A DNA stretch of 64,000 nt from Plectrocnemia conspersa (GCA_009617715.1 VTFK01000670.1:1-64000); one strand, 5' to 3'. Counted from the first letter of the stretch, positions 41,291 through 53,371 are shown. Translations and numbers: made by a program. The notes: a model not told the origin generated them from the sequence alone.

Positions 41291-41377
41291 ACGAAGAAGA
41301 AAACGACAACACGAATCGCAGATTATCGATTCGCTTTCCGGACTAGTCGGAAAAAGCTGAAAAGGCGGACTGGTTGA
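41276..41377 (+). CDS. Small basic ORF, 33 aa (doubtful)
   Basis: ATG at 41276 opens a 33-residue frame (MASLGTKKKTTTR..., 13 Lys/Arg) ending TGA at 41377 in a patch that is GC-rich for this region. No family recognised. It may be a micropeptide, part of a non-coding RNA or chance. Confidence 0.15.
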   Translation: MASLGTKKKTTTRIADYRFAFRTSRKKLKRRTG

Positions 41378-41825
41378 GCTTCTGTTGGCCGAAGAGTGAA
41401 AACGGAAAGTGAAACCAATCGCCGAGATTACGAGAGCGGTTTGATCATGACTTTGAACTCGCACGGATTCTGGCAAATCAGGTCACAGAAAAAAAAACAC
41501 TAATTGAAAAGAATCAAAGCGACGAGTTGTAGTGGAAGTTCCACATGGAACCAATTAGTCTTGATTGCGTCTTCTTTGCACATTGATTACACATGTTTAA
41601 GCTGAGTACCTTGTACCATCGTATTCCAGCAGAAAATGTGTACATAAATAGCTAATAAAGCTGCTTATATTTAACACACATGGCGATTATACCACGAGAA
41701 AACCCTTGAGGAGTAGAATTGCGGTCAAAGTTGGTGTAAGGAAATCTCTGATCTTCGATATGTCGATAACATATGTAACTAAGAATCAAAAGTGCAATAG
41801 TAAATGGCAATAAATTCAATGGGAC

Positions 41826-42290
41826 TTTGAGTCAGAATAAAAATCAAATCTCGCCTGGTCATGATTATATTATTCAAGGTTAGAATAAATATAAAATTAT
41901 TAGAATAAAAATAGCATAGTCAGAATAAAAATATAGGACGATCAGAATTAAAATAATGAATGGTCATAAGTATATTATTTAAAGACGAACGAAGCGGGAA
42001 TAACGATAGAGCGACAGCCGAGAGCACGCTTGGTTTACTGTGTTGACATCTGACAATGTAGCGAGCGCAACCAAATAAGTTAAATAAACAAACACACTGA
42101 TAATGATAATAAACTGCTGATATGCGAATGACAGATCGACCAGTTGTACAAATATACAGCGTTACAGCATTAATAACACTATTTCTAGCTGAAAAAAATT
42201 ATTCTGATCAACTATCGAATAATTTATACCATTTAATATTTATTCTGGCCGCTTATATTCTGATTATTTAATATAAATTCTGACCCAAAA
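41826..42290. mobile_element. Candidate element with repeated subterminal motifs
   Basis: TCAGAATAAAAAT-like 12-mers occur about five times in one direction between 41830 and 41950 (TCAGAATAAAAATC, TTAGAATAAATATA, TTAGAATAAAAATA, TCAGAATAAAAATA, TCAGAATTAAAATA) and in the opposite direction near 42195, 42240, 42255 and 42280. Outer ends GAGTCAGAAT and ATTCTGACCC are inverted. Clustered subterminal repeats are typical of MITEs that need several transposase sites. Confidence 0.5.
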
Positions 42291-42984
42291 AATCATTTTT
42301 GAAGTTCTATATATGTATCGTGTTTGAAATATTACAGTTCCTAGATTCATAAATTAAACAATATATTAAAAATATTATTTTAAATTATGAATACTGCTAA
42401 TTATAGCATCCAAGAATATACTTTTTATAATTTTTTTTTTACAATATTTATAAGATGCTTAACTGCGCATTTTATAAATATTGTAAAACACATCTTACTT
42501 CTAGTTTAATTTCTCATATAATAATACAACCACCACTGCGAATACCATGCATACCAAAGAATACCAATCTGCAATTAATTAAAGAGCTGCAGTTTAAAAA
42601 GAGGTTGTGAACGAAATGTATGTATGCAATATAGAATACAACAATTTCAAGTAGCTGTTTTTGCTCTCTGTATATCAAGGCCGACCAAATCAAATACTTA
42701 ACTGACTAAACCAATGCAAGCAAAAAAAAAAAAACTGTTCGTACTCATTTCACCAGTTGTCCAACATAATACATTTAATAATGAAATTAGAAACCATTGC
42801 TATTTACCTTTCATCCATATCATTAATCTTATTTTCAAGCACTTTTTTTTTTAAATATATAAGATATTCTCTATAAGCTGAATTTTCAATACCTAATATA
42901 TACGACCAGCTCGATTTTAATTAATCATCACGATGTAAGACTAGAAAAATTGTTTCTTAATAAAAACGCTCGATTATCAAGCGT

Positions 42985-43560
42985 TTATATTAAGACATTT
43001 TATAACAATATTACATCGAATAAAGACATATAAACCGAATTTTGGTCAATGGGAGGCGCAAAAAAAACAATTATCACTTCTCAGAAGTCAAAATCCACGT
43101 CAAAAGCAATAAAATCATTGGCGTCGCCGTCGTTGGGAACGCTCGTTACCGAGCGTTCCCACTGCGACAGCGCCGACACGATTTTATTGCTTTTGACGTG
43201 AATTTTTGACTTCTGAGGAGTGATAATTGTTTTTGCGCTCTCCTATTGACTAAAATTCAGTTTGATGTGCTTCGATCAACCCTCTTATATTAGAAGTGCA
43301 TAATAATATCTTAATATTTGTAAACAAACTATGGAGCAATATGTGAGATGCGATGTTTGTCTGTACTATTCTTCCGCTTATTTTCCCTGAGGGATAAGTT
43401 GGCTAAGTTTGTATTTTGGACTTGAACTAATGAAAGTTTTAAAACTATAATTAGTTTTAGAATTTGCGTTAGATTAGGTTTGGGTTTGAAAAGAAAATAG
43501 ACGTTTCGCAACTGTCATATTGAGTTTCATAGACATAGAGCAGCATAAACGCGTAAAATA
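42985..43560. mobile_element. Palindromic repeat family, copy 3 (most complete)
   Basis: The palindrome runs from TAAACCGAATTTTGG (43030) to AAAATTCAGTTTGA (about 43266), with the core GGGAACGCTCG / CGAGCGTTCCC near 43144. The left flank (42985-43029) is shared with the half copy at 16.62 kb, and the right flank (43420-43560: AATGAAAGTTTTAAAAC, GGTTTGGGTTTGAA, AGAGCAGCAT) is shared with copies 1 and 2. Confidence 0.75.
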
Positions 43561-44338
43561 CATACACGTCCAGAAACATACATTAGTATTTAAATACTTT
43601 ATTATTAATACATTTATCAAACGGTAATTAACTTTAATTCGAATTGCGTTTTTGAGCAAAAAAGTGATATTGAAAATTAAACTATGATATCATCTAAAAA
43701 ATTTGACCTCCCAGAAGTATTAGTATCGATTTATTACGTGTCTAGAAAATGACTAAGATGACAACATTAGCCTTGTCACATAAGTGTTTAATGTCAATGT
43801 ATATTATCATGGTTTAACGCAGAATGTTACTAACAATCTCTAAACTGTCTACGATCTAGGAATATAGGAACAAACTTTTTTTATTATAAATCAACAATTT
43901 CACTTTTAAACACGTGTGTAAATGCTTTCTAACAAATCTAATTAGCATAAATCATTACTAGTTGCATATACTCGATAAATCACGACATTCCTAAAGCCCG
44001 AAGTATTTTTTCTAAGCATTCATCTACAATTTGTTTTGGTACATAAGTGATGGTATGGCCGCAGGTGAACAATTTCTAAACAAGTCAGAAATGCGGCCCT
44101 GTGTTATCTTTTTTTAACATGAAAAATGCTTCATTAGGAATATGCGGGCGCTTCACTAAAATAAGCACATGCACACACCACTCATTATAACGTATTGAAC
44201 AATTTAAAACATAGCGTACTCTTTTAAAAAAAAAACATTTACCGGAACGTTATGTTGTAATGGACGCGTCAGCGATTGTCAAAGTGTCAAACAGGTGTCT
44301 GAAAATGAATTTGTATAAAAACGCAACCGAGTTTCAGT

Positions 44339-44461
44339 ATGTCGAAAACGTGGTGCGAAGAATGTGTTAATTACGCATGTGAAATATTGACATTCCAGAT
44401 AATTAAACACTTGTCAGTGACTTACAGAACCGTATGCATAATGCGGACGAATACATTTTGA
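44339..44461 (+). CDS. Small ORF, 40 aa, downstream of a TATA-like box (doubtful)
   Basis: GTATAAAAACG at about 44311 and TTTCAGTATG at 44332-44341 resemble an insect TATA plus initiator, and the ATG at 44339 opens MSKTWCEECVNYACEILTF..., 40 residues. The three clustered cysteines are suggestive but no family fits. Chance is possible. Confidence 0.2.
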   Translation: MSKTWCEECVNYACEILTFQIIKHLSVTYRTVCIMRTNTF

Positions 44462-44912
44462 TTAACGCAAGTGGTCCAAATTTGAATACAGCTGCAGACA
44501 GAATCTTCATGCAAGTTAAATTTAGGAATATTATTCCTATAAAATAAAGTTTTTTTAAATGTACATATATATTATAAATTAAAAATAATTTACATATACG
44601 TCATAAAACACGAATAAATATAATAATCTTAGTATACAACAAAATAAACCGCAATTGAAACTTTGCGGTTAGTGAAGAATTTTAAAAAATATGCTTTTTA
44701 AATTACATAGCTAATAAAAGTCTTTGTATAATATAAATATTATTCGCCTCAATTGTATTTCAAAGATTGAAAAAATCTCTACGCGGCATAACATTGTTTA
44801 ATTAAATTGAAAAAAAATTGTCTTGTAAATTATTTAGAATATTATTAAATATATGCTTTACTTAAAAAATATGTTTTTCTTAGATATGCATAAAAAAATC
44901 ATTTTCAAATTT

Positions 44913-45062
44913 AACCCCTTATTGCCGGTCATTTTATGATTACTATCTAAATATAAATAAAATATATTTTCGAATTGTTATTTTTCTCCGAAGCGAATAT
45001 GTTACATCAGAAATTCGCGCCAAATTAAAAAAAGCTGATTTATTTCGGCAACCATAGAGTTA
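44913..45062. mobile_element. Short TTAA-flanked MITE candidate
   Basis: The left end TTTAACCCCTTATTGCCGG and the reverse complement of the right end, TTTAACTCTATGGTTGCCG, resemble each other around ~120 bp of AT-rich sequence. The ends fit piggyBac-type TTAACCC termini. Confidence 0.35.
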
Positions 45063-45289
45063 AAAATCGTTAAAAAATCGTCATTTAATTTTATTTAAAT
45101 TTAATTAAAAAAAAAATATTCTTTTATTCTTTACCTTAATTTTTTTAATTTAAAAATTTAAAAAAACAAATAATGATATTAATTATTTTTAATTAAAAAA
45201 CATACATAATTTCATTTGAAAATATAGGAATATTTTAAAAAATGTTTTTTTTTTATATATTATTATAGTTGCTTGTATGTTTTATTCTT

Positions 45290-45556
45290 TCGCTGACTTG
45301 ACAGGCCCAATACGTTTCAACAGATATAACACAATAAAACACCAGTGGTGCAAGTTCAGATTTAAAACAAAATTATACATCAGTGACATCTGTTTTATTA
45401 TTATAAAATATAAATACAGCTTAGTCAATAGATTTAGGTAGGCCCGGTTTTTAATAATATCGCATTTTTATAAACACAGATTTGAGTCTACTGCTAGGAC
45501 CCGAACCCACAGCCTCTGTATTATCAGTCCAGCGCCTTACGAACCACGGCATTTCA
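45290..45556 (-). mobile_element. tRNA-derived SINE
   Basis: On the reverse strand GCCGTGGTTCGTAAGGCGCTGG (about 45550-45528) resembles a tRNA 5' part with A box, and GGTTCGGGTCC (45507-45497) is a good B box, one mismatch from the consensus. The tRNA-unrelated body runs to about 45290 and ends with GTATTGGGCCTGTCAAGTCA. A related body in the opposite direction is at 45690-45895. Confidence 0.6.
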
Positions 45557-45689
45557 GTTTTTATTTAGAAAAATGCGTCAATAATCTCAAATTTTGCGCT
45601 CAAAATTTTGATAGTGCTTTATCATTGCAAAATTATAGGCGTTTTAAGAAATCAATAATTTATGTATTAAATTATAATAGACATATGAA

Positions 45690-45895
45690 ATAAAACATGA
45701 ATGGAAAAACCAAGCAAGATAGAACAGTGACTAATAAATAAACAAAACTGAGTTCAAATCCCATATACTGTTTTTCAATTTCTATCGTGCCTATAAAATA
45801 TGTGTCACTAATGACTTTGTTTTAAATCTGGTATTTTACAGTTATGTGTTATACAGTTGTAACGTATTGGGCTCACGCATAACAAGTCACAGCCT
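45690..45895 (+). mobile_element. Related SINE copy, inverted relative to 45.3 kb
   Basis: GAGTTCAAATCCC at about 45750 is a weak B box; GTTTTAAATCTGG...GTAACGTATTGGGC (45820-45880) matches the reverse complement of 45293-45375. A third tail piece, GTAACGCATTGGGTCAACGC, is at about 46296. Confidence 0.45.
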
Positions 45896-47710
45896 AAGAA
45901 TAAAAATATACAAATTAGCGAATATAAATATACATACAAAATTATGTTTTTATTTATTTCTAAAATATACTTATATGTATATTTAATCAAAAATAATTAA
46001 ATTTTAAAATAAAAAGAGATTTAAGCTTAGAATGTAAGAACAACCTTTTTTTAATTAAACCTAATTTATTGATTTTTTGACGGCTTTTAACCCGTTGGTT
46101 ACCGAAATACGATATATTAGCTTTACGGTGATAATTGCTATATTAAAGAAATAATCAATTATCATTAGGTTTTCCTAGATTTTTTAAATTTCACGGATGA
46201 TTAGGATTATATTGTAAATTCACAAATATACAGACTGATTTCATTCTGGTGTATCACTACTAACTTGTTGGTGTTTATTGTGTTTTTAACCCGCTGTAAC
46301 GCATTGGGTCAACGCCTGGCATGTATAATAATAAAATTGACTATAAGTAAAAATGAATTAATATCCCAAAATACACATTCATTTTATTATTTGCGATTAT
46401 TTAACAAAAATATATTTTAATTAAAAGCTATATTATTAGTGAAACATACTGAAAAAAAATAGGAAAAGAAAATATTAGGTTATTAAAAATAATCATATAA
46501 ATCTTAATTAAAATTACTGAAATAAAATTGAAATATTTAAAAACAAACGAGTTTAATATACATATATAACCCCCTCACCGTTCAAACACAAACATACAAA
46601 ATCAAATTGTTTTTAATAACAAAGGTGCATTACTAAACAAAACACGAGTGAAATCAGAAATTAGGAACACGATAGTCTGCTGACAATAACTCATGGCTTA
46701 ATAGATATATCAGATATTTTCCCACAAATAGCGTAAAAGAGATGCACAGGAGGCGCAGCTAAACAGTAACATTATTGGTCCTAAGATTGACCACATCACC
46801 ACGGACGAGCATCGAAAACATCAAGACCACGATGAACTAGGGACCAGAGGCACTCAATATTTTTACAACTGCAGAACGACGAGGACTTGATTTAACAGTT
46901 TTGAATCATTCGACACCGCCATCCGATACTGAAACCTGTGTTTTTATTATATATATCGGTATAATTTGTATATTTTCGCAATAAAACTGTGTATCAAACA
47001 GATTTTTCTGGGTCTAACTGATGAATAAGTCACACTACTCGACTTTTACCCCGAGAAACATATTAACAGTTTCATATAAAAGCAAAAAATAAATGAAAAG
47101 AACATGGAATTTAATTCTATAATTTTAGTAGCGCTCTGTAAACAGCCACTGCGTTGGTTCCTTCCTTAAGCAAAGGCGTACTTATCGATAAGTAGACCTT
47201 CTATACATGATGCGCCCCTGCTAGTACAGCTGCTGAATTTTTATTCAACGTAAGGCATCGTGTTTCGTACATTTTAGAATATTTTTTTTTTAATATTTTG
47301 TAACTTAGACATATATTTTGGCACAATTGTGAAAAGTGGTTCGCTACCTATTTTATAGCTAATATTTAATACAATTCAAGTCTTTATCTCAACATATAAT
47401 TTTATTTCCTTGCTATCTGATATATCTATATCAAAAACCTATATTGCTATTATTAAAAAACAGCAATATTTTTAATTAACAATTTATCTGAATTGACAGC
47501 TTATCGTTATCAGTTTCTTCTCAAAATCCTACTTATACACATTGATATTGTTTTTAATTATCTACACAAGCACATTACATAAACGCTTCATTTTCGAGCA
47601 ATTTATTATATACACAATATACAATTTCCCATTGACAAATATATATTTAGAGGAAAATCTAGTTTTATCTCCCTTTCGAATCAGATTTGATATCGATCTG
47701 ATACCCATAA

Positions 47711-47911
47711 ACCCAGACAACAATCGAACGTTATGAAACGGATTTTTCGCAATGGAATCGTCCTACTTTCCGGGACTACTATGACTATGACAATAGATTG
47801 CCAAATGTCACGCGATTCAGACGGTGGGCGCCGACGCCGGAAAAGTTCGACAAACTCCGTAGACCCGGGTCAATTGTTAATAATGACGATTCCACAACAT
47901 ATCGGCCTTAA
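47711..47911 (+). CDS. Candidate nested exon with Tyr/Arg/Asp-rich C-terminus (unknown gene)
   Basis: An open frame of 66 codons without ATG ends TAA at 47911. A CCCAG acceptor at 47716, after a pyrimidine-rich stretch (47660-47690), would start it as TTIERYETDFSQWNRP, continuing FRDYYDYDNRLPNVTRF, RRWAPTPEKFDKLRRPG and ending TTYRP. The composition and the GC rise against flanking DNA look like real coding sequence, the last exon of a plus-strand gene nested in the myosin intron. I did not find its upstream exons. Another frame with an ATG at 47733 looks less protein-like. Confidence 0.35.
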   Translation, partial: TQTTIERYETDFSQWNRPTFRDYYDYDNRLPNVTRFRRWAPTPEKFDKLRRPGSIVNNDDSTTYRP

Positions 47912-49203
47912 GTTCTAACGGACCGATCGTCGAATATTTACCACGGAAGATCTTAAGGCGGTCAGGGTATTCAACTTTTTTTATAATTTGGGACGTATCG
48001 TTAAAAGCAATAGAAGCAAATCGGCTTTTGTGACACTTTGAGCCAATTAAGGCGCGGCCGATGGTAATCTAATATTCGAAAACAAGATAGACCTAGAGTG
48101 GTTCAAAATCTAAATATCAGTATTCACGTATAAAATAGTTACACTTAATTATTAATCGGTTCAATCAGTAAACGTCAAAACAGCATTACAAAGATAAATA
48201 AGACGATAGATAACACAAATGTCAGCGATAGACTTAGATTTTATCTTTTATATTTGAAACAAATTAATAATTACTTCAAACAATACTTATATACACAACC
48301 AAGAGACCATAATGGTTTCGCTTATAAATAGCCACCCGGGAGACTGACGGATGAATAACGCATAATGAGTTTGAAAAAAATTGACATCACTTTTACACCA
48401 GTTTTATTGTACAGTAGCATGCAATAAAATCTACAGCACTTATTGGAATCATAAATAATTTAAGATATAATATTCGTAATCCTTAAATTAATTTATCTGA
48501 ACTTTTTATCACTCACTTAGGGAATGTCTATATTGTTTTTGAGACAATAACTATAGACAATTGACTTCAGCTTTCGTGGTGAAAATATTTATAAAAAATA
48601 TAATACCATATAAATCGCCTATAATTAAGTTTGAATGAAAATTTCTATTATGTATTCGTCAATTAGGTTATCGACAAGACATTTACATTCGGTCGGTTAT
48701 AACGAGAGTTTTCAAATATTCACTATTTTCAACTATTATAGATTATATATTCGAATATAAAAAAAATATAAAAATTCAGCTTTAATAATGAATACAGTAC
48801 ATACATATTTACTAGACTATTAATTTTAACTTTGAAATTAAAATATAGCATTAAAACTTTATATAAGTAAAAGTTTTGTTTTAATTATTATTGCCAGCAA
48901 TATGTATTGCCTTATTGCCAGCAATATGTTGTATACTATTTTCAATATTTCTGTAAATTTGTGTTGCAAATATATTTAAGGAAAAATTTAATTTTGTAAC
49001 TTTAGCACATTTATTAAATTAGAGCTATAAATGTTTCAAAAGGTTTCATTTTATTTATTACTGCTGCCGAAATGACTCATTCAGATATTGTTCATGTGGA
49101 CTTGATTGTCAGCAATGTGTTGTCTATCTTTTCTTTTTAATACATGCATCTAACATGCATAAAATGGACCAATCGACACCAAAGCTCGAGTGTTTCGGAC
49201 TGT

Positions 49204-49650
49204 GAAATAGTGACGCTTTTTTATGAGAGTAAAATACATTTATACGGTTGCATTACGTACTTTGACAATGACAGACAAAAAATGTTAACAGGGAACTGTG
49301 CGAAATCCAGAGAGCCAATTATATGGGAGTGCTTCTTATATTCCGGAGCGGAAGGTGGAACAATGAAGACGATGGATTATAAAACTATCCTGGATTTTTT
49401 TTAAGCACATGGACTCAAATTTGGACTGTGTTTCAATGATATTTCTGCACCTTGTTTTTTTGATAATGTAGGAAAAAACTTGAGACTGGCTCTTAAATAG
49501 TCGAATATCTTCGGGCAATATGTAATAAAAAAAAATCGATCACGAAAATCGATGAGTAAAAAAAGAACTTATAGAAGAGATCGAAAAAGTTGGTCACGAC
49601 AAATTGGACCACGAACTAGTTGAACCATTTATTAAATTCGTGCTTTTCCA
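49204..49650 (+). pseudogene. Tc1-like transposase fossil
   Basis: The forward reading shows pieces in the order expected for Tc1 transposases: IIWECFLYSGAEGG (W-G-C-F-like), KTILDFF, KFGLCFNDISAP, FFDNVGKNLRLAL and KKELIEEIEKVGHDKL, with stops and frameshifts between them. The catalytic D-P-K-H-T motif is not preserved. Identification rests on motif order. Confidence 0.45.
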
Positions 49651-49733
49651 TGTTTTAGCAGTATTGAAGACTTAAAGTAGTGAACAAAATATTAATATTT
49701 TATGTTTATAAAATATGTAATGTACGATTTTAA

Positions 49734-50029
49734 CCCTTTAGTGATAAATTAATTTTCATAAAAGTCGCGTAATTAGTCGATTTTACAGTAAAAAATAAAT
49801 TTAAAGATTAAATTACAATTTTTTATGTTTATATTCATTCTATGCTGCAACTATATTTACCTTCAGGATTAAGTCTTTAATTTAGTTTTTACTGTATAAT
49901 TGATTTATTACGTGACTTTATATGAAAATTAATTCAGCACTCAAAAATAAAATATTTTTTTATTGAGCGTGAGATAAATACGAACCGTACACGGTGATTC
50001 GGATTTATCCACACCTAGCACATAAAAGG
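49734..50029. mobile_element. piggyBac-like foldback MITE
   Basis: TTAA at 49730-49733 and 50030-50033 flank ends CCCTTTAGTG and CACATAAAAGG. Inside, ATTAATTTTCATAAAAGTCG...ATTTTACAGTAAAAA (49747-49798) is the inverted partner of TTTTTACTGTATAAT...TATGAAAATTAAT (49885-49936), so the element folds into a stem. Non-coding. Confidence 0.65.
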
Positions 50030-50439
50030 TTAAAATAAATTTTCAACAAAATTTTTTTTTTTTTATAATTTTACACTCTACTTTATATTATTATAAAATA
50101 TATAATGTCGTCTATTCTATGATATTATATCATATTTATGGTATATATCCTATGAATAACATATTCTATGTTTTCCTCATAGTCCAGATAATATTACACA
50201 TCCTGTAACAGTAACATTAAATCGGTCAAGGCATTTGAATAATAGGTTGATAATTTCTGTAACGTTGCATAAAACACGTTAAATAAATAGCTGAGATTAG
50301 ATTAGCATTCGCGACTACTTAATGATAATAGAAAGCCTCTTATGTATATTTATATATTTAAAAACTAGATCAGCTGAACAAGTGGTTCATATTACATTTC
50401 GGAATTTATAATATACTTAATTGGATTATGTTTAAATAG

Positions 50440-50900
50440 CTTAATTTTAAACACAAACTTTCACAATATGTAAGTTAAAAAAACACGGTTCTTCAGGGGT
50501 AAGGCGAATCATTGATAATCTAATACGATGGAATCGAACTCGATTCCGATTAGATAGATATACCAATTTTCGTATAAGGGCCACTGCTTGTGTTTTTTCT
50601 GTGCCAGCTACAAAACGTGTTTCGAAAAAGCCATTAGAAGCATCCATTAACGGTTCCTCTTTTATGTTCCACTGAGAAGCAAAAACGCACTAAGGTCGCG
50701 TCTTGAGGAAGAAGAGGACAAGGTGGAGTTGCAAGATTTGCAAAAAGAGAATTAAAACCTTGACCTTCGGTGGTAACGACGACCGCGATTGCATGTCTCA
50801 AGGTGAACTTGGAAAGGATGGATTCGCGGGAAAGTTGCTCCATGTTTACGTTAGAAGTAATGCAAAAATCGACAACAATAAGATTGTAGCAATTTAGCAT
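50440..50900 (-). other. Unassigned GC-richer island with overlapping ORFs
   Basis: The reverse strand has two overlapping frames (50900-50634, 88 codons, and 50647-50447, 66 codons) that together stay open over ~450 bp. The forward strand at about 50680-50756 reads LRSKNALRSRLEEEEDKVELQDL in another frame. No domain recognised; it may be a decayed gene, an exon or a transposon piece. Confidence 0.25.
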
Positions 50901-51922
50901 AATTTATATATTTATCAATACATTGCTATATTCGTTATTTTTATTGACTTGTATTTAAAAAAGGGAGTTCGAAAATAGCTGTTCTGAAAGACTTTTTTTT
51001 TACACACACAACAAAAAAAAGCTATACAAATGCAAATGTATCTTAACAATTTGGAGATTACGATGAATAGTGCGTTGAACTCTTAAACAATTAACTACTA
51101 AAAGTGATTTAAAAACTATTTATTATTTAATTTAAAATGAGTTTTGACCGTACAAAATCGTAACAGAGCAATTAACTTGTATACTATCCGTTAAACAATT
51201 TAAAAACTGACATTTTAGCGTTCTGCTAGAAAGGAATGTTAAGGATAATGGACCAGCATTATGTATTTTTTGGGCGTAATTGACGATAAAACGGGATCTA
51301 TTGTGAATGGCTCAAAAGCGACAGAATATGCCAATGAGACAAAGGATTCTACATAGCATCCTATCCAGGGTATCTATTATATATTCTATTATAGATTACA
51401 GTTCCACCACAAAATATCTATGAATCGCCAAGGAGCCAAAGAAGAAGAGGATCGTTGATCTCCTCCCATTTCCCCGATCGTTTATAAGCTAGAACGCTGC
51501 CACAGGAAAATAACTTAATAACTAGTAATTTAAATAAAAAAAAAACTTTAAAAATTCATAATTGTAATATTCCAACTCAGAATATGGTAGCGATTTTATA
51601 TACAAAATAAAAGGGGCAGACTGATCATTTTTGCTATTGAAATTATATACAATGACATTACGTCGAATCTATGATATTGCTAATTGTGCAAAATCTGCAA
51701 AAATTTGCCTAATTCATGAAAAGTGCAACTGAGATAGTAACGCTTCGGTAGTGTTTTTTATATCATTTTTTTGTATCTTTTTTGACGGATTCGATTTATT
51801 TTGCTCCTATAAAGTGTATGAATAGTAATGGCGTTAAAAATAGTGGTCCGTTATACTTTATTTAGTCGTGAGATTGGCGGATATCTTGAAATTAAATGAA
51901 ATAAAATAATTAATAACTATTG

Positions 51923-52027
51923 GATAGGATAGGTGTGAGCGAGCGAGCGTTAGTGAACAGTGAACACCCCACGAATAACTCTCTGCAACGAATCATGGGG
52001 TGTTCACTGCTCGCACCTAACCTGTCC
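51923..52027. repeat. Palindromic repeat CAGTGAACACCCCA
   Basis: GGATAGGATAGGTGTGAGCG...CAGTGAACACCCCA faces TGGGGTGTTCACTG...CTCGCACCTAACCTGTCC across a ~30 bp spacer. The inner word also occurs at 16041 and 19781, so this is probably the end motif of a dispersed element. Confidence 0.55.
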
Positions 52028-52199
52028 AAAATACATGTACGTCATCATATTCAAAATGCTAAACTTTTTTGCCATTCCAAATAAAGATGAATTAATAATT
52101 AATTTATTTTTATATAATGAAATGATATTTGGTTTAGATACAAAAGACACCACCCGAGCGCTATTATTTACTTTGCTCAATCCACAAAATAAGCAAAAA

Positions 52200-52412
52200 A
52201 TCCTGCGCAATTCACGCATTAGGCAGATAATTTGCCTAATTCATGAATGAAGCAACGTCTCTGCACTTTTTTGCCTATTTCACGTAATAAGCAATTGCAC
52301 GGATCGGTGTAACCACTATTACCTAATTTGTGATAAATGCAAAACTGTCGCTTTATTAATGAATTAGGCAACTTTTTGCCTATTTCACGTAATAAGCAAT
52401 TCGGTGTAACAT
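52200..52412. repeat. Tandem repeat with GCCTATTTCACGTAATAAGC
   Basis: TTTTGCCTATTTCACGTAAT followed by AAGCAATT and CGGTGTAAC occurs at 52269-52312 and 52373-52410 (period about 104 bp). Around them GCCTAATTCATGAAT and TGAATTAGGC occur in both directions (52205-52250, 52357-52370; also 51707-51722). Confidence 0.55.
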
Positions 52413-53371
52413 ATACACTACTACAAATTAGTCAATAAAGTGATTTTTGGGGCAATTTTTTAGCTGGAACTGAGGTTCGTATTAATCAATCCGGTATATG
52501 TCCTAATAGTATGAGTTCAGAAGTACGGCATAAAGTCACAATTAGTCTAACGCCCTTTTCAGTCCTTGGTCCTCTGACAAATATCGATAATTCGGGGGTG
52601 GAACTAGATTTGTTATTATCAATACCTGGGTTTAAATTACATACGTATATACTCTGGTGTTTCATAAAAATTATTATGATTATTATAAAAATTATAATTC
52701 CAATCGAAGATCACAGATTTAGTTTTCCTAAATTTACTTAACCTCACGAATGAATATCGTAATGAATAATTAAAATAAAATTGAGTCAAATTTTTAAAAA
52801 AAATTTAAATTTGTTTAGTATATAAACAATTAGCTATATTAATATAAGTAAACATCTGCCCACAGCATGCTTAGGATTAGGGTATCATTTTTATTGTGCT
52901 GTGCTTATTTTGGAAAGTAAATAAATAACTCGATATTTTTACAAATAAAGGAATGTCACACAGTTATACATTTATAATTATGAATCAGAATAAAGACCTA
53001 ATTAAGATAATTTAAATAAAAGAATAATTAAAAATGTTGTTAAAATGAAAATAAATAATATTTCATTACTGCATGATGTTGAATATAATACTAATTACAC
53101 AATTAATCGATCGATGAGATCATCGATCAGATCTCTAATTATAAAACAATATAATTACAGCAATGATGATTCACTGCTTATCAAGTTGCTTATCGATTGG
53201 GTAATCAAATTTAGAGTTATACAATTGCACTAGTAAAATTTGAAGTTACCACACATGAAACAAGTGTCTGTAATTAAGCGTTACAATCGTTTCAATGTAA
53301 ACAACTCACCTGCGCCTATATAACAATAACAATAGATTGGAACTATTTAAAAAATCAATATTGATAACGCT

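Noticed and set aside
45497..45550. Functional tRNA gene
   Set aside because: The A and B boxes are present but the acceptor and anticodon stems do not pair well by eye and a SINE body follows.
46730..47010. Possible LTR or retroelement block with AATAAA
   Set aside because: The short open pieces match no gag/pol motif and no paired long terminal repeat was seen.
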